Positions 27,502 to 35,916 of a stretch of 48,727 nucleotides of DNA are shown here, piece after piece. A model generated the notes under the pieces. That model saw nothing but the letters and a program-made list of their open reading frames with translations, made no database searches and was not told the DNA's origin. This stretch comes from Gordonibacter sp. An230. GTDB taxonomy: Bacteria > Actinomycetota > Coriobacteriia > Coriobacteriales > Eggerthellaceae. The DNA lies in NCBI RefSeq assembly GCF_002159915.1, contig NZ_NFJP01000029.1, positions 1 to 48,727 of the forward strand. The letters are read 5' to 3'. Numbering within the stretch: position 1 is the first letter of the stretch; each line of letters starts with the position of its first letter. The translations under genes and the position numbers were made by a program.

Positions 27502-27824
27502 CTCGCCCTCCTTCTTCCGTTTTCGAATCATTGAACGTGCGGACAGGGAAACAATACGTCGACATCGCCACGCCCTCCACACATGTCGCTGTTAACAGCA
27601 CATCGTTGGGCCACGCGCCCAAACGACGGTCGTTCCCACAGTTTTGTGGGCACGACACAGAACTGGTTGGACGCACGCGCATCCAAGCCGTATCATCTCG
27701 TGCGCGAGCTCGCCCCTCACAACGAGCCCTTCGCCGATCCTCCGCTTTGCAGAAAGAGAGAGGGAGGGGATAAAGGCGAGAGTCGCAAGACGGGACGCTC
27801 CGCATGCAAAGGGGAGGGGTTTCC
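27502..27824. promoter_or_regulatory. Divergent promoter region with three dyads, molybdoenzyme operon/MFS
   Basis: Three palindromes lie within ~65 bases: GCTGTTAACAGC at 27588-27599, with ATGT/ACAT flanks; AACGAC-G-GTCGTT at 27622-27634; and CCCACA-GTTT-TGTGGG at 27635-27650. The first resembles a Crp/Fnr-type operator. A Crp/Fnr-family gene lies two genes away. Confidence 0.6.
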
Positions 27825-29162
27825 ATGGGCGTCCGAACAGACAGGGCCGATCGTCGCCACACGGCGACACCGTCCTCGACCCTCACAACGGGGCTCGTTG
27901 CCTGCTCGGCGTTTTTGCTGTTCGGCCTCAACAACGTCGAGACGGCCGCCCTTCCCTCCTACGCCATGGCACTTGGTGCAGGACCGCTTGTCGCCGGCTT
28001 GCAGAACAGCTTGTTCGTCCTCGTCGCCATCCTGTTACGGGTCGCCTTAGAGCGCGCGGTCGACCATCGGGGCGGCCGTTTCGCCATGATCGCAGGGGCG
28101 CTGGGATACACCGTCCCCTGCTTGGCCCTTGCAGGTTGCACCGAGCTGTGGCAGGTTGTCGTCATGCGTCTCGCACAAGCATTTGGCTTGGCGTTGTTCC
28201 AGCCCAGCGTTGCACAGTACCTTGCCGCCATCTCTCCCGCCTCCACTTTGGGAAGGCGATTGGGAGCGGTGCGGTTCGCCACCACAGCTTCGCTCATGGC
28301 AGGGCCTGCAGCCATGTTTCCCCTCGCCGATTCTTGCGGGTACGGAGCGTTTTTTATCGCGCTTTTCCTAACTGGAGCCTGCGGTACAGCCATAGCCGTC
28401 GCACTGCCCCAGATTTCGACAAGACGCGGCGCGGGAAAAAGACATGGGGACGAAGGAGCATCTGCGCCTGGAACCTCAACCAAATTGGCATCCGCGGCCG
28501 ATAAGAGAGCTGCCCTTGCATCGAATCCGACGCCTATCACGCACAGTCCTCTCAACGCAGTCGCGGCCCCTGCCGCCGTGCGCGCTTCGACGCCCTTTCG
28601 CCTCTCCCCACGAAGACGAGCCCTCCTCATAGCCGAGCCCCTCGCACTCGCCCTAGGCTACAGCGTCGTCATGAACTTCGGGCAAACGCTCGCACATGAA
28701 ACGCTTGCACCCGGCAACGACGGCACGCTGTTCGGCCTCATGAGCGCAGGAGGACTCATTGCAAGCCCGCTTGCCGGATGGATGGCCGATCGACTTGGTC
28801 CGAAATGTTCCGTAGCCGGAGCCGCGGCCTTCAACGGCTTCGGCTTTCTGCTCATGGCGCTTGGAGGCTCCCCCGCGACCATTCTCGCGGGAGCATTTCT
28901 ATGCGGAGCGGGATACTACGGTGCCACCGCCGCGCTCGTCGCCGCGGCGGGAACATCTTCGTCGAGCGAGAGCGCCGGCACGTTCTTGGCGCGACAGCAA
29001 AGCGCACTCGACATGGGAATGATCGCGGGCGGATTGCTGTCCGGAAGCATGATGCAGACAGGGCTTTCCGTCTCCGACGTCTGCCTGGCAACCTCGGCGA
29101 TCATTGGAACAAGCCTTGTCATATGGAGTATGATGTACCCGAACGAGAAGGGGACTTCCTAA
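27825..29162 (+). CDS. Major facilitator superfamily transporter
   Basis: A 445-residue permease with about twelve membrane segments in two halves, joined by a long polar loop (residues ~200-265, rich in Arg/Ala/Ser/Pro). The first half has the loop-2-like segment ERAVDHRGGRFAM and the second ADRLGPK, as in MFS drug/metabolite porters. ATG 27825 is preceded by AAAGGGGAGG. It is divergent from the molybdoenzyme operon and is followed nine bases later by a Crp/Fnr regulator. The three units plausibly form a substrate import/respiration/regulation locus; the substrate is unknown. Confidence 0.86.
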   Translation: MGVRTDRADRRHTATPSSTLTTGLVACSAFLLFGLNNVETAALPSYAMALGAGPLVAGLQNSLFVLVAILLRVALERAVDHRGGRFAMIAGALGYTVPCLALAGCTELWQVVVMRLAQAFGLALFQPSVAQYLAAISPASTLGRRLGAVRFATTASLMAGPAAMFPLADSCGYGAFFIALFLTGACGTAIAVALPQISTRRGAGKRHGDEGASAPGTSTKLASAADKRAALASNPTPITHSPLNAVAAPAAVRASTPFRLSPRRRALLIAEPLALALGYSVVMNFGQTLAHETLAPGNDGTLFGLMSAGGLIASPLAGWMADRLGPKCSVAGAAAFNGFGFLLMALGGSPATILAGAFLCGAGYYGATAALVAAAGTSSSSESAGTFLARQQSALDMGMIAGGLLSGSMMQTGLSVSDVCLATSAIIGTSLVIWSMMYPNEKGTS

Positions 29163-29171
29163 GGGGAGATT

Positions 29172-29873
29172 ATGGAAGCGATCAGACTATTCGTGCAGCC
29201 GAAGCCTCTGCTCAGCAGCATTATCGAACGCGCCATTTCCGAAAACCAGCTGAAAGCGCAACCCCTTACGCTCAACTCGGGAAGCTACCTTTTTCGCGAA
29301 GGCGACGACGTGCGAGAAACATACTACCTCACAAGAGGGCTCGTCCGACTGTACAGCGACACCCCCGACGGATATACCAAGACGGTGTTCTTCCACAAAG
29401 CAGGCACATTGATTGGGTTCCAAGGATTTCGCCCCGAACCCGACCGCAAGCCGTCCATCCTCAACGCGAAGGCCACCACAAAAGTCGAGATCTACGCTAT
29501 CGGAGCGGAGCATTTCGGTTCGTACCTCAAAACGCATGGAGACGCCTGCTACTCTATGGCCCAATACCTGTTCGAAATGCTTGCAATGCAAACTTGCGAA
29601 GCGGTAAACGCCTCCATCTACCCCGTGCTGCAACGGTTCTCAGCGCTCTTACTCACCTTGGCGCGAGAGTTCAATTCGGCCCAAGCTCCGGCCATCATCC
29701 CTTTCGGCAACGAAGAGCTCGCCGAAATGCTTGGGGTGCATGTGAACTCCATCACGAACTCAGTCGTGGCGCTTCGCAACGCCGATTGCGTCGAACGGCA
29801 GCGCAATGCGCTGATCATCACCGATTTCAAAAAGCTCAAAAGCATCGCCGAGAGCCTCATCGTCGAAAACTAG
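29172..29873 (+). CDS. Crp/Fnr-family transcriptional regulator
   Basis: A 233-residue protein with an N-terminal cyclic-nucleotide-binding-like beta-roll (residues ~25-140, including SGSYLFREGDDV and YYLTRGLVRLY) and a C-terminal winged helix (~150-228, ELAEMLGVHVNSITNSVVALR). The N-terminal cysteine cluster of Fnr is absent, so it is not an Fe-S oxygen sensor; ligand unknown. ATG 29172 has GGGGAG upstream and lies nine bases after the MFS stop, so the two are likely co-transcribed. The dyads at 27588-27650 are candidate targets. Confidence 0.88.
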   Translation: MEAIRLFVQPKPLLSSIIERAISENQLKAQPLTLNSGSYLFREGDDVRETYYLTRGLVRLYSDTPDGYTKTVFFHKAGTLIGFQGFRPEPDRKPSILNAKATTKVEIYAIGAEHFGSYLKTHGDACYSMAQYLFEMLAMQTCEAVNASIYPVLQRFSALLLTLAREFNSAQAPAIIPFGNEELAEMLGVHVNSITNSVVALRNADCVERQRNALIITDFKKLKSIAESLIVEN

Positions 29874-30254
29874 CCCTCACCCTAGGCGCTCGGATGCGCT
29901 TCGCCGATATCGCCTAAGAATTTGTCGGCACCGGCAATCAAGCCCCCGGCCTCTTTTTTTCACCCCCTCCATCGACCGTCCGCTGCTGTCTTCATGCGCC
30001 CAGAGCCCAGCGTGGTGGCTGGATGTGTGGCAGCAAGCTGAACGAGAGCGGTGCGCGCAAACGCAGGGTGCGACGAAAGCGCATATCGGCAATCGCCAGC
30101 ATGAAAGACAAGATTTGGGCGCACTCGCTTGCAACGTTTGGAGGACGACCAGCTGCCGTCGCAACGCGCCCGCAAGCGCCGCGCAGGACACCATCGCAGA
30201 CGACGGATCCACCCATACGACCGACATCGCCCCGAAGCCGGGCCGACAACCTCC
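29874..30254. other. Intergenic region between convergent genes
   Basis: About 380 bases with no supported gene. A T7 run at 29954-29960 after a weak GC-rich stem could end the Crp transcript. Confidence 0.5.
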
Positions 30255-31211
30255 CTACGCCATCTTCCAGAAGTCACGGGAAAGCGCCTGACGATCAGAC
30301 TGCCCCGTTTTCTGCAGGATGTTATGCACGTGCACCTTCACCGTGCTCAACGCCAAATGCATGGAAGATGCGATGTTCTGATTATCCTTCCCCAGCAGCA
30401 CGTAGCGCAGAACCTCGCATTCCCGTTCCGACAGCTGGTACCGCCTTCCATACGCCAGAAGATTGGCGTCGATGAGCTCCTCTTGACGACCACCGCCATG
30501 CATGGGAGGTCGCTCGAAACGCAACGAAAGAGAGCGAACCGCATCGCGGCATGCCAAGAACGCGCACGCCAGCATGAGCACGTTCTCCGAGAAGTTGCGC
30601 TCCGGAGCATAGGCGCGCGGTCCGATGAACACCGGCTCGGGAACGAGGAATACCAACGCATCTTCGAGCACCACGCACAGCCCTAACACCCACAGCGCTA
30701 TATACAAGACGCGATGGCGGAGCAAGCGACCCCGTTCGTCTTCGCTTTTCGTCAGAACGAGCCACACGGCAACGAACAGCAGCATCCAAAACAGATATGC
30801 CTCGCGCATGAAGAAGAACCAAAAAGACCGCACGTTGCCCTCGGGAATGAGCAGCAGGCACGCAAGACTGCCCGCCACGAACACCACGGCAGGCGCCACC
30901 TTCATCACACTGCGCGCTTCCCCCAAGTACTCGCACAAAAGCAACCAGAACGACGTGAGGAAACCGCAACCGGTCACCACGAGCGACAGCGAGATCACCA
31001 AAGCGTACGCCGCCCCTAACCCTGCGGTGTCCTCCGTGAAGAAATCCCCTTGAAACACCCAGGCAACATCGAAGAAATAGAATAGAAACCCGAAGAACGC
31101 GAACAGCATGATCCGCTTGCGCGATACGAGGTACGACGAAAGGCACGTAGCCGAGGCGAGAACTGAAACCAACATCACGAACAACGTGTAGTGGAAAAGC
31201 GCGAACCCCAC
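30255..31211 (-). CDS. Membrane LuxR-type regulator, short form
   Basis: A 318-residue protein with about seven hydrophobic segments (residues ~3-230) and a C-terminal helix-turn-helix (LSERECEVLRYVLLG ... STVKVHVHNILQKTGQSDRQAL). It is clearly shorter than the twelve-segment LuxR proteins elsewhere in the window. GTG 31211 has GAGGTG upstream; ATG starts at 31271 or 31292 would add a polar N-terminus without a good ribosome site. It is divergent from arginine deiminase, which it may control. Confidence 0.82.
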   Translation of the reverse strand: MGFALFHYTLFVMLVSVLASATCLSSYLVSRKRIMLFAFFGFLFYFFDVAWVFQGDFFTEDTAGLGAAYALVISLSLVVTGCGFLTSFWLLLCEYLGEARSVMKVAPAVVFVAGSLACLLLIPEGNVRSFWFFFMREAYLFWMLLFVAVWLVLTKSEDERGRLLRHRVLYIALWVLGLCVVLEDALVFLVPEPVFIGPRAYAPERNFSENVLMLACAFLACRDAVRSLSLRFERPPMHGGGRQEELIDANLLAYGRRYQLSERECEVLRYVLLGKDNQNIASSMHLALSTVKVHVHNILQKTGQSDRQALSRDFWKMA

Positions 31212-31582
31212 AATCGAACACCTCGCATTCGTCTCTGCGCAACGTCGATGGCCTGCATCATCATAGCGCATGTTCGCACCGCGCGGCCTCAACGCCCTTA
31301 AGCGGATACTCCCACTCGGCCTTCGTGACTTTGCTTCCGCATCTGCACTCGCTCATCTGCGGTTTAGCGAGGGTGTAGCAGTCTTTTGCTTCCGCTACAC
31401 CCACAATGCACCTCCGGATAAACCTCGCTTACATCTTTTCTTCACAACTTGGAGAGCGCATGGTGAAGCCATGACGACGTGACGGCGAGCAATCGCCCCA
31501 GGGCGGCCACTCAGCCGGAACGCACTTGGCGAAGAGAGGTGCCTGCGCACCGCTGCGAGACAACCAACAAAGGAGGTCGAAC
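31212..31582. promoter_or_regulatory. Divergent LuxR/arcA regulatory region with dyads
   Basis: About 370 bases. GGGTGTAGC (31371-31379) and GCTACACCC (31394-31402) form a perfect 9-bp dyad. It is embedded in a wider imperfect symmetry (GTTTAGCGAGG on the left, AAACCTCGCTTA on the right). TTGCTTCCGC occurs twice. AAAGGAGG before 31583 is the arcA ribosome site. Confidence 0.55.
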
Positions 31583-32800
31583 ATGTCAGGAGTGAACGTC
31601 AAGAGCGAGATCAAGCCCTTGAAGAAGGTTCTTCTGCATCGTCCGGGCAAAGAGCTTCTGAACCTGACGCCGAACACGCTCGAAGAGCTGCTGTTCGACG
31701 ACATTCCGTTTCTGAAGGTCGCTCAGGAAGAGCACGACGCGTTCGCCCAGGCTCTGCGCGACAACGGCGTGGAGGTGTTCTACCTGGAAGACCTCATGGC
31801 CGAGGTGCTTGAGGCCAACCCCGAACTGCGCGAGCAGTTCCTCAAGCAGTGGATCGAAGAGGCCGGCATCCGCACGGATCGCTACCAGAAGATCATCTTC
31901 GACTACCTGCAGGAGAACTACGCGCACGCCAAGGATCTCGTGCTGAAGACGATGGAGGGCATCAACCTCACCGAGCTCCACACCGACAAGTCCAACTCGC
32001 TGGTGGACCTGGTGTCCGAGGCCTCGAAGATGGTCGTCAAGCCCATGCCGAACCTGTACTTCACCCGCGACCCGTTCGCGATGATCGGCAACGGCGTGTC
32101 CATCAACCGCATGTACTCCGAGACCCGCAACCGCGAGACCATCTACGGCGAGTACATCTTCGCGCATCATCCGATGCTCAAGGGCACGCCTGAGTACTAC
32201 AGCCGCTACAACACGTTCCACATCGAGGGCGGCGACATCCTCAACATCAACGAGCACGTGCTGGCCATCGGCATTTCCCAGCGCACCGAACCCGATGCCA
32301 TCGACGCCATCGCGAAGAACATCTTCAACGATCCGACGAGCCCCATCGAGACCATCCTGGCGTTCAACATCCCGAACTCCCGCGCCTTCATGCACCTCGA
32401 CACCGTGTTCACGCAGATCGACACCGACAAGTTCACCATCCATCCCGGCATCATGGGCCCGCTGACGGTGTTCGAAATCACCGCCGAAGGCGACGGCATC
32501 AAGGTGAAGGAAGTGAACGGCACGCTGGAGAGCATCCTGGAGACCTACGTCGGCCATCCCGTGGAGCTCATCCCCTGCGGCGGCGGCGACCGCATCGCGG
32601 CCGAGCGCGAACAGTGGAACGACGGCTCGAACACGCTGTGCATCGCCCCGGGCAAGATCGTGGTGTACGAGCGCAACGACGTCACGAACAAGGTGCTGCG
32701 CGACAAGGGCCTCGACCTCATCATCGTGCCCTCCGCCGAGCTGTCCCGCGGCCGTGGCGGCCCGCGCTGCATGAGCATGCCCATCGAGCGCGAGGACTAG
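31583..32800 (+). CDS. arcA: Arginine deiminase
   Basis: This 405-residue cytoplasmic enzyme hydrolyses L-arginine to citrulline and ammonia, the first step of the ATP-yielding arginine dihydrolase pathway. Family landmarks are LHRPGKEL near residue 20, YFTRDPFA, FHIEGGDIL, and the catalytic Cys396 in GPRCMSMP ten residues from the end; the length is typical. ATG 31583 follows AAAGGAGGTCG. It stands without arcB, arcC or arcD, which is unusual, although they may lie elsewhere. The divergent LuxR gene is the likely regulator. Confidence 0.95.
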   Translation: MSGVNVKSEIKPLKKVLLHRPGKELLNLTPNTLEELLFDDIPFLKVAQEEHDAFAQALRDNGVEVFYLEDLMAEVLEANPELREQFLKQWIEEAGIRTDRYQKIIFDYLQENYAHAKDLVLKTMEGINLTELHTDKSNSLVDLVSEASKMVVKPMPNLYFTRDPFAMIGNGVSINRMYSETRNRETIYGEYIFAHHPMLKGTPEYYSRYNTFHIEGGDILNINEHVLAIGISQRTEPDAIDAIAKNIFNDPTSPIETILAFNIPNSRAFMHLDTVFTQIDTDKFTIHPGIMGPLTVFEITAEGDGIKVKEVNGTLESILETYVGHPVELIPCGGGDRIAAEREQWNDGSNTLCIAPGKIVVYERNDVTNKVLRDKGLDLIIVPSAELSRGRGGPRCMSMPIERED

Positions 32801-32803
32801 AAC

Positions 32804-32894
32804 CACCGCCTCGCCCCTTCTTCTCACGGTTGCACCCGCACGTCCGAATCCGGTTAGTTTTGGCGAACGAGAGCCGGATTCGGGCGAGGCGGTG
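32804..32894. repeat. Nested stem-loop directly after arcA
   Basis: An outer perfect 13-bp inverted repeat (CACCGCCTCGCCC at 32804-32816, complement at 32882-32894) encloses an inner 10-bp stem (CCGAATCCGG at 32844-32853, CCGGATTCGG at 32874-32883). The right arms overlap by two bases, so the stems compete at their junction. The inner loop (TTTTGGCGAACGA) resembles the reverse complement of the loop of the hairpin repeats at 19361 and 21131. It may be a terminator or a diverged third copy. Confidence 0.6.
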
Positions 32895-32980
32895 CGATAC
32901 GCAGGCCCGCGCGATTCCGCCCTGTCGTCTACCCGCGGCAATAGGAACCCGCGGGCTTCGTGCGTTTACGCATCGTTCGC

Positions 32981-33104
32981 CTACCAGGCCGCAGCCACGC
33001 AGCGACGCGCGAGCCGACGACACTACCAGGCTGCAGCCATGCAGCGACGCGCGAGCCGACGACAACGCGCTGACGCCATGCCGCAACGTGCAGGTTGACG
33101 ATAG
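32981..33104. repeat. 42-bp tandem repeat (minisatellite)
   Basis: Two consecutive 42-base units (32981-33022 and 33023-33064) differ at only two positions; a third, degenerate unit follows to about 33104. The unit begins CTACCAGG and ends GAGCCGACGACA. It lies ~220 bases upstream of the XRE gene. Confidence 0.85.
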
Positions 33105-33327
33105 CGCATATCCGCTTTCTCTTCGCTCGCCACCACCCCCTCCGCGCTCCTCGCGCCTTACCTTGAGAGCACGATGCCAGCAGCTTATTCCGTTCTCATA
33201 TCCCCTGTTCATCGTCCTGTCAAACACTTTTTGCAAAGAGATTTCCGCAAAGGAGCCCCTGCGCCAAAGTCTTTTGATGGTAAAGTGGCACCCATCATGG
33301 CAACCTTGGATCAGCGAAGGGAACGAC

Positions 33328-33915
33328 GTGGAGCTAGGCAAGCACATCAAGGAGTACCGGACAGCGCGCGGCATGTCTCAGGAAGACCTCGCGGAGCGCA
33401 TTTACGTGACGCGCCAAACGGTGTCCAACTGGGAGACCGACAAGACGTACCCCGACGTGGAAAGCCTATTGCTTCTGAGCGTTCTTTTCGACACGACCGT
33501 AGACGAACTGATCAAAGGAGATGTGGAGGCCATGAAGAATTCAGTCGAGAACGACTACAGGAAGATGGCGCAGCTTTCGTGCGGAGGCTTAGGGCTGGCG
33601 ATCCTCGGATGCGTCCTGTTCATCGCAGGACTCACGTTCTGGGATTGGAACCTTGTACCTTCTGCCATCATCGGGCTATTGGTGTGGGGCATCGGCATGG
33701 CGTTCATCATGAAATGCGAGCGCATCAAAAAAGAGCACGACCTGGTGACATACCGCGAGATCCTCGCGTTTAAGAAAGGCGAGCCCGTCGACCGCAACAA
33801 CACGAAGAGCCGTCGCGCCCGTCAGCATCGCGCGGTAAAGGCTGCCGCGATCACCGTGGTCGCTGCAGCAGTCGGCGGCGTCCTCGGCTATGCCTACGCC
33901 GCATTCTGCCTTTGA
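33328..33915 (+). CDS. XRE-family regulator with two C-terminal membrane segments
   Basis: A 195-residue protein with an N-terminal Cro/CI helix-turn-helix (residues ~1-62, MSQEDLAERIYVTRQTVSNWETDK) followed by a pair of membrane helices (~85-130) and a last hydrophobic helix near the C-terminus (~170-193). A short basic stretch lies between them. The DNA-binding head would be held at the membrane. GTG 33328 is preceded by GAAGGGAA and begins exactly at the domain start. A strong terminator follows at 33936-33970. Its target is not evident. Confidence 0.82.
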   Translation: MELGKHIKEYRTARGMSQEDLAERIYVTRQTVSNWETDKTYPDVESLLLLSVLFDTTVDELIKGDVEAMKNSVENDYRKMAQLSCGGLGLAILGCVLFIAGLTFWDWNLVPSAIIGLLVWGIGMAFIMKCERIKKEHDLVTYREILAFKKGEPVDRNNTKSRRARQHRAVKAAAITVVAAAVGGVLGYAYAAFCL

Positions 33916-33935
33916 GCGCAAGCCGCGCAAATTCC

Positions 33936-33970
33936 GCGGGGCCGCCGATGCTCCTCCTCGGCGGCCCCGC
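33936..33970 (+). terminator. Hairpin terminator after the XRE gene
   Basis: A perfect 13-bp stem (GCGGGGCCGCCGA and its complement) with a 9-base loop, 20 bases past the stop. There is no T-run. Confidence 0.7.
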
Positions 33971-34161
33971 CATCAACAGTTCGAGAAGCCGCAGGCGCAA
34001 AGGCGAGCCCTCTTCCGTGCCGAGCGAAACTTTCGTCATTGGCAGCGTTCTCACTCGAGACTTCGCAAGGCTGATCCCGTCCTCTTCACTCGAAAAGAGC
34101 CAAGGTCGCAGCATGCCAAACCACACCATTCTCGGTTTTCGACGGCAGATCACCTACATGC

Positions 34162-34292
34162 GTGCATGTTTTTTCGTTTTTGCGAACGATTCCCCTTCGC
34201 TTCCGATTCTTTTCCTTGATTGCAACAGAAAAACCCCAGGTAGCAAAAAACCCGTTCTCTTTTTTCGTTCCCAAAAACGAAAAAACATGCAC
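34162..34292. repeat. 131-bp element bounded by 26-bp inverted repeats
   Basis: GTGCATGTTTTTTCGTTTTT at the left end continues to 34187. It is matched by its reverse complement at 34267-34292 with a single mismatch in 26 bases. The 79-base centre has an AT-rich, A/T-run-rich composition unlike its surroundings. No transposase is present. It could be a miniature mobile element, or a long RNA hairpin. Confidence 0.7.
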
Positions 34293-34515
34293 TTTGGCGC
34301 CCGATCCGCTCGCCCGGAACGAAACATGAGGCATCGCCCTTCTTGATTACGCGACCAAACTCAGGAAATTCAGATCAGATCCAAACAACCAAAACCGCGC
34401 ATCTCGCGATGATCGCAAGCCCCTCGCTCGCTCGCCGGAGCAAACCCGCCCCGCAACATCGCGAAGCGCAAGAAAAACGAGCCGAACCCCAGAAACGGTC
34501 CAAAAGCAGCCCCTC

Positions 34516-34551
34516 CGCGAACGCCTCAACCGGCAAGCCGAGGCGTTCGCG
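34516..34551 (-). terminator. Hairpin downstream of a decayed minus-strand gene
   Basis: A perfect 12-bp stem (CGCGAACGCCTC and its complement) with a 12-base loop, just beyond the stop of the remnant that ends at 34564. It suggests the remnant was once an expressed gene. Confidence 0.6.
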
Positions 34552-34563
34552 CGCATCGCCATC

Positions 34564-35066
34564 CTACTTCCAGGCGGGCTTCGTCTTGGTCTCGCTCCCC
34601 TTCGAAGGCTTCGATCCCGCCTGTTGCCCCCCTTCTTGAAAAGCGCCGCGTTCAACGCCACCAGCGCGCGAACCCCGCCTGTTTTCTGACTAGCCAACTC
34701 GCGATATCGTCCTCCAGTCGCACGATGCAACTCGACCATAGCGCGTCCAAAAGCCTCGCCTACCGCGCTTGCCAGAATCTCGCGCGCATGAGAGACGACG
34801 CAGCACGTGTCTAGCGGCGCAAGCCCTTAAGGAACACCCTTCATGATAAGGCCGACTCAGCATCGTCGAAGCCGACAGGATGCCTGCAGCCATCGGCTGC
34901 ATACGCTACGAACCAGCCGCGCCTTTGGATAGGCCGCGCCCCTCGTTGTGGCGCTTGGCGCAGACAGCACCCGCCCGCAAACAAGGAAGCTCCGCTCCTG
35001 GAAGCTGGTCGCAATCAAGGCCGTCACCTCCTCGTCGAGTTCGCAATTTGACGTAAGATGCAGATG
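34564..35066 (-). pseudogene. Decayed gene ending in a TKTKPAWK tail
   Basis: Three stretches on the minus strand read like protein but are broken. Around 35066-34960 a segment contains TALIATSFQERSFLVCGRVL. From about 34815 to 34630 the frame without a start codon reads TCCVVSHAREILASAVGEAF and on to LVALNAALFKKGG. A one-base deletion in a G run at ~34627-34632 then separates that frame from a tail ending ETKTKPAWK and stop at 34564. The family is not recognised. The last 29 bases are identical to the 3' end of the glutamate decarboxylase gene. Confidence 0.5.
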
Positions 35067-35219
35067 AGGATGAGCGGCTCAAACCGGAGCGTTTCTACCG
35101 CCCTCTCGGTCCTGCTCGTTAAGAGGCCACATGCGCAGCCTTCCTCGAAGCGCCCATCCATGCACGAGCAGGACCGATATCGGAAAGGCGGGCTCTTTTA
35201 GCGGTTAAAAGTAGGGCGA

Positions 35220-35229
35220 GGGGGGGGGG
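35220..35229. repeat. G10 homopolymer tract
   Basis: Ten consecutive G residues in non-coding sequence, following GTAGGGCGA. Tracts of this length are prone to slippage. No gene start is close enough to assign a role. Confidence 0.8.
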
Positions 35230-35916
35230 CGATCTCGCCATGCGCCTGTGCAGCTTACGCCCACAGCAGCTATCTTGACGGCTGCCCTCGATGATCAGCT
35301 CGTCAATCTGAGGGCCATTACCGCGCGGATAACCCATCAAGCCCACGCCTCGCGAGCCTGCCAAAACCAACCATTCTTTCGTTGCGGAAGAGCGCGTTTC
35401 CGGCAAAGCGTCCATGTCAGCCGCCGTCTTCCCCAAATTGCTTGCTTGGCGACAAGCGATCACCCTCGCTTCAAAGCCTTCTGCGCACTATCCGCTTCTC
35501 CAGGGACAAATCCATAGGCCGCAGCAATCAAAAGACACTACCCTGCCAGAACCGCACACCTAAGAGCATTGCAAACATATTCAGACCATCTCGATCAGCG
35601 CCGTCTTTAACCTTCTCTGCCACAATCAGCTGCTCGAATGGCTTTGGCGAAACACGAGCTAATACTCGCGTGCGATATCCCCGTTTGAATTATTGCGAAT
35701 TCGATGTTGGGGATGCCCGACTTTCTGTTCGTGCGGCAAAGACCTCCTTTCCGCATGATCGCAACTTCACCTGAGCTCTCGCAACAACATGCGACCCCGC
35801 TGGATCAAGCGAAGGCATCTCTTGCGTACGAACGAACTGCGAGCAACAGTCGCAAACTCATAAGCATCGCATAAACAACACCTGAGCCTGTTGCGATTGG
35901 GACAAAAGGCATCATG

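Larger units (their letters stand above)
32801..33327. other. Intergenic region with stem-loop and minisatellite
   Basis: About 530 bases between arcA and the XRE gene, holding the nested stem-loop at 32804-32894 and the 42-bp tandem repeat at 32981-33104. One long frame crosses the region, but it has no start signal and its composition is shadow-like until the XRE start. Confidence 0.6.
33971..35916. other. Two-kilobase gene-poor region
   Basis: No intact gene is supported. It holds the inverted-repeat element at 34162-34292, decayed minus-strand coding fragments (34564-35066 and about 35540-35720), a hairpin at 34516-34551 and a G10 tract at 35220-35229. The part after ~35500 is visibly less GC-rich. 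It looks like a graveyard of eroded genes next to a possibly acquired module. Confidence 0.6.

Noticed and set aside
32981-33104. Possible CRISPR array
   Set aside because: The units are contiguous tandem copies without unique spacers, and no cas gene is present.
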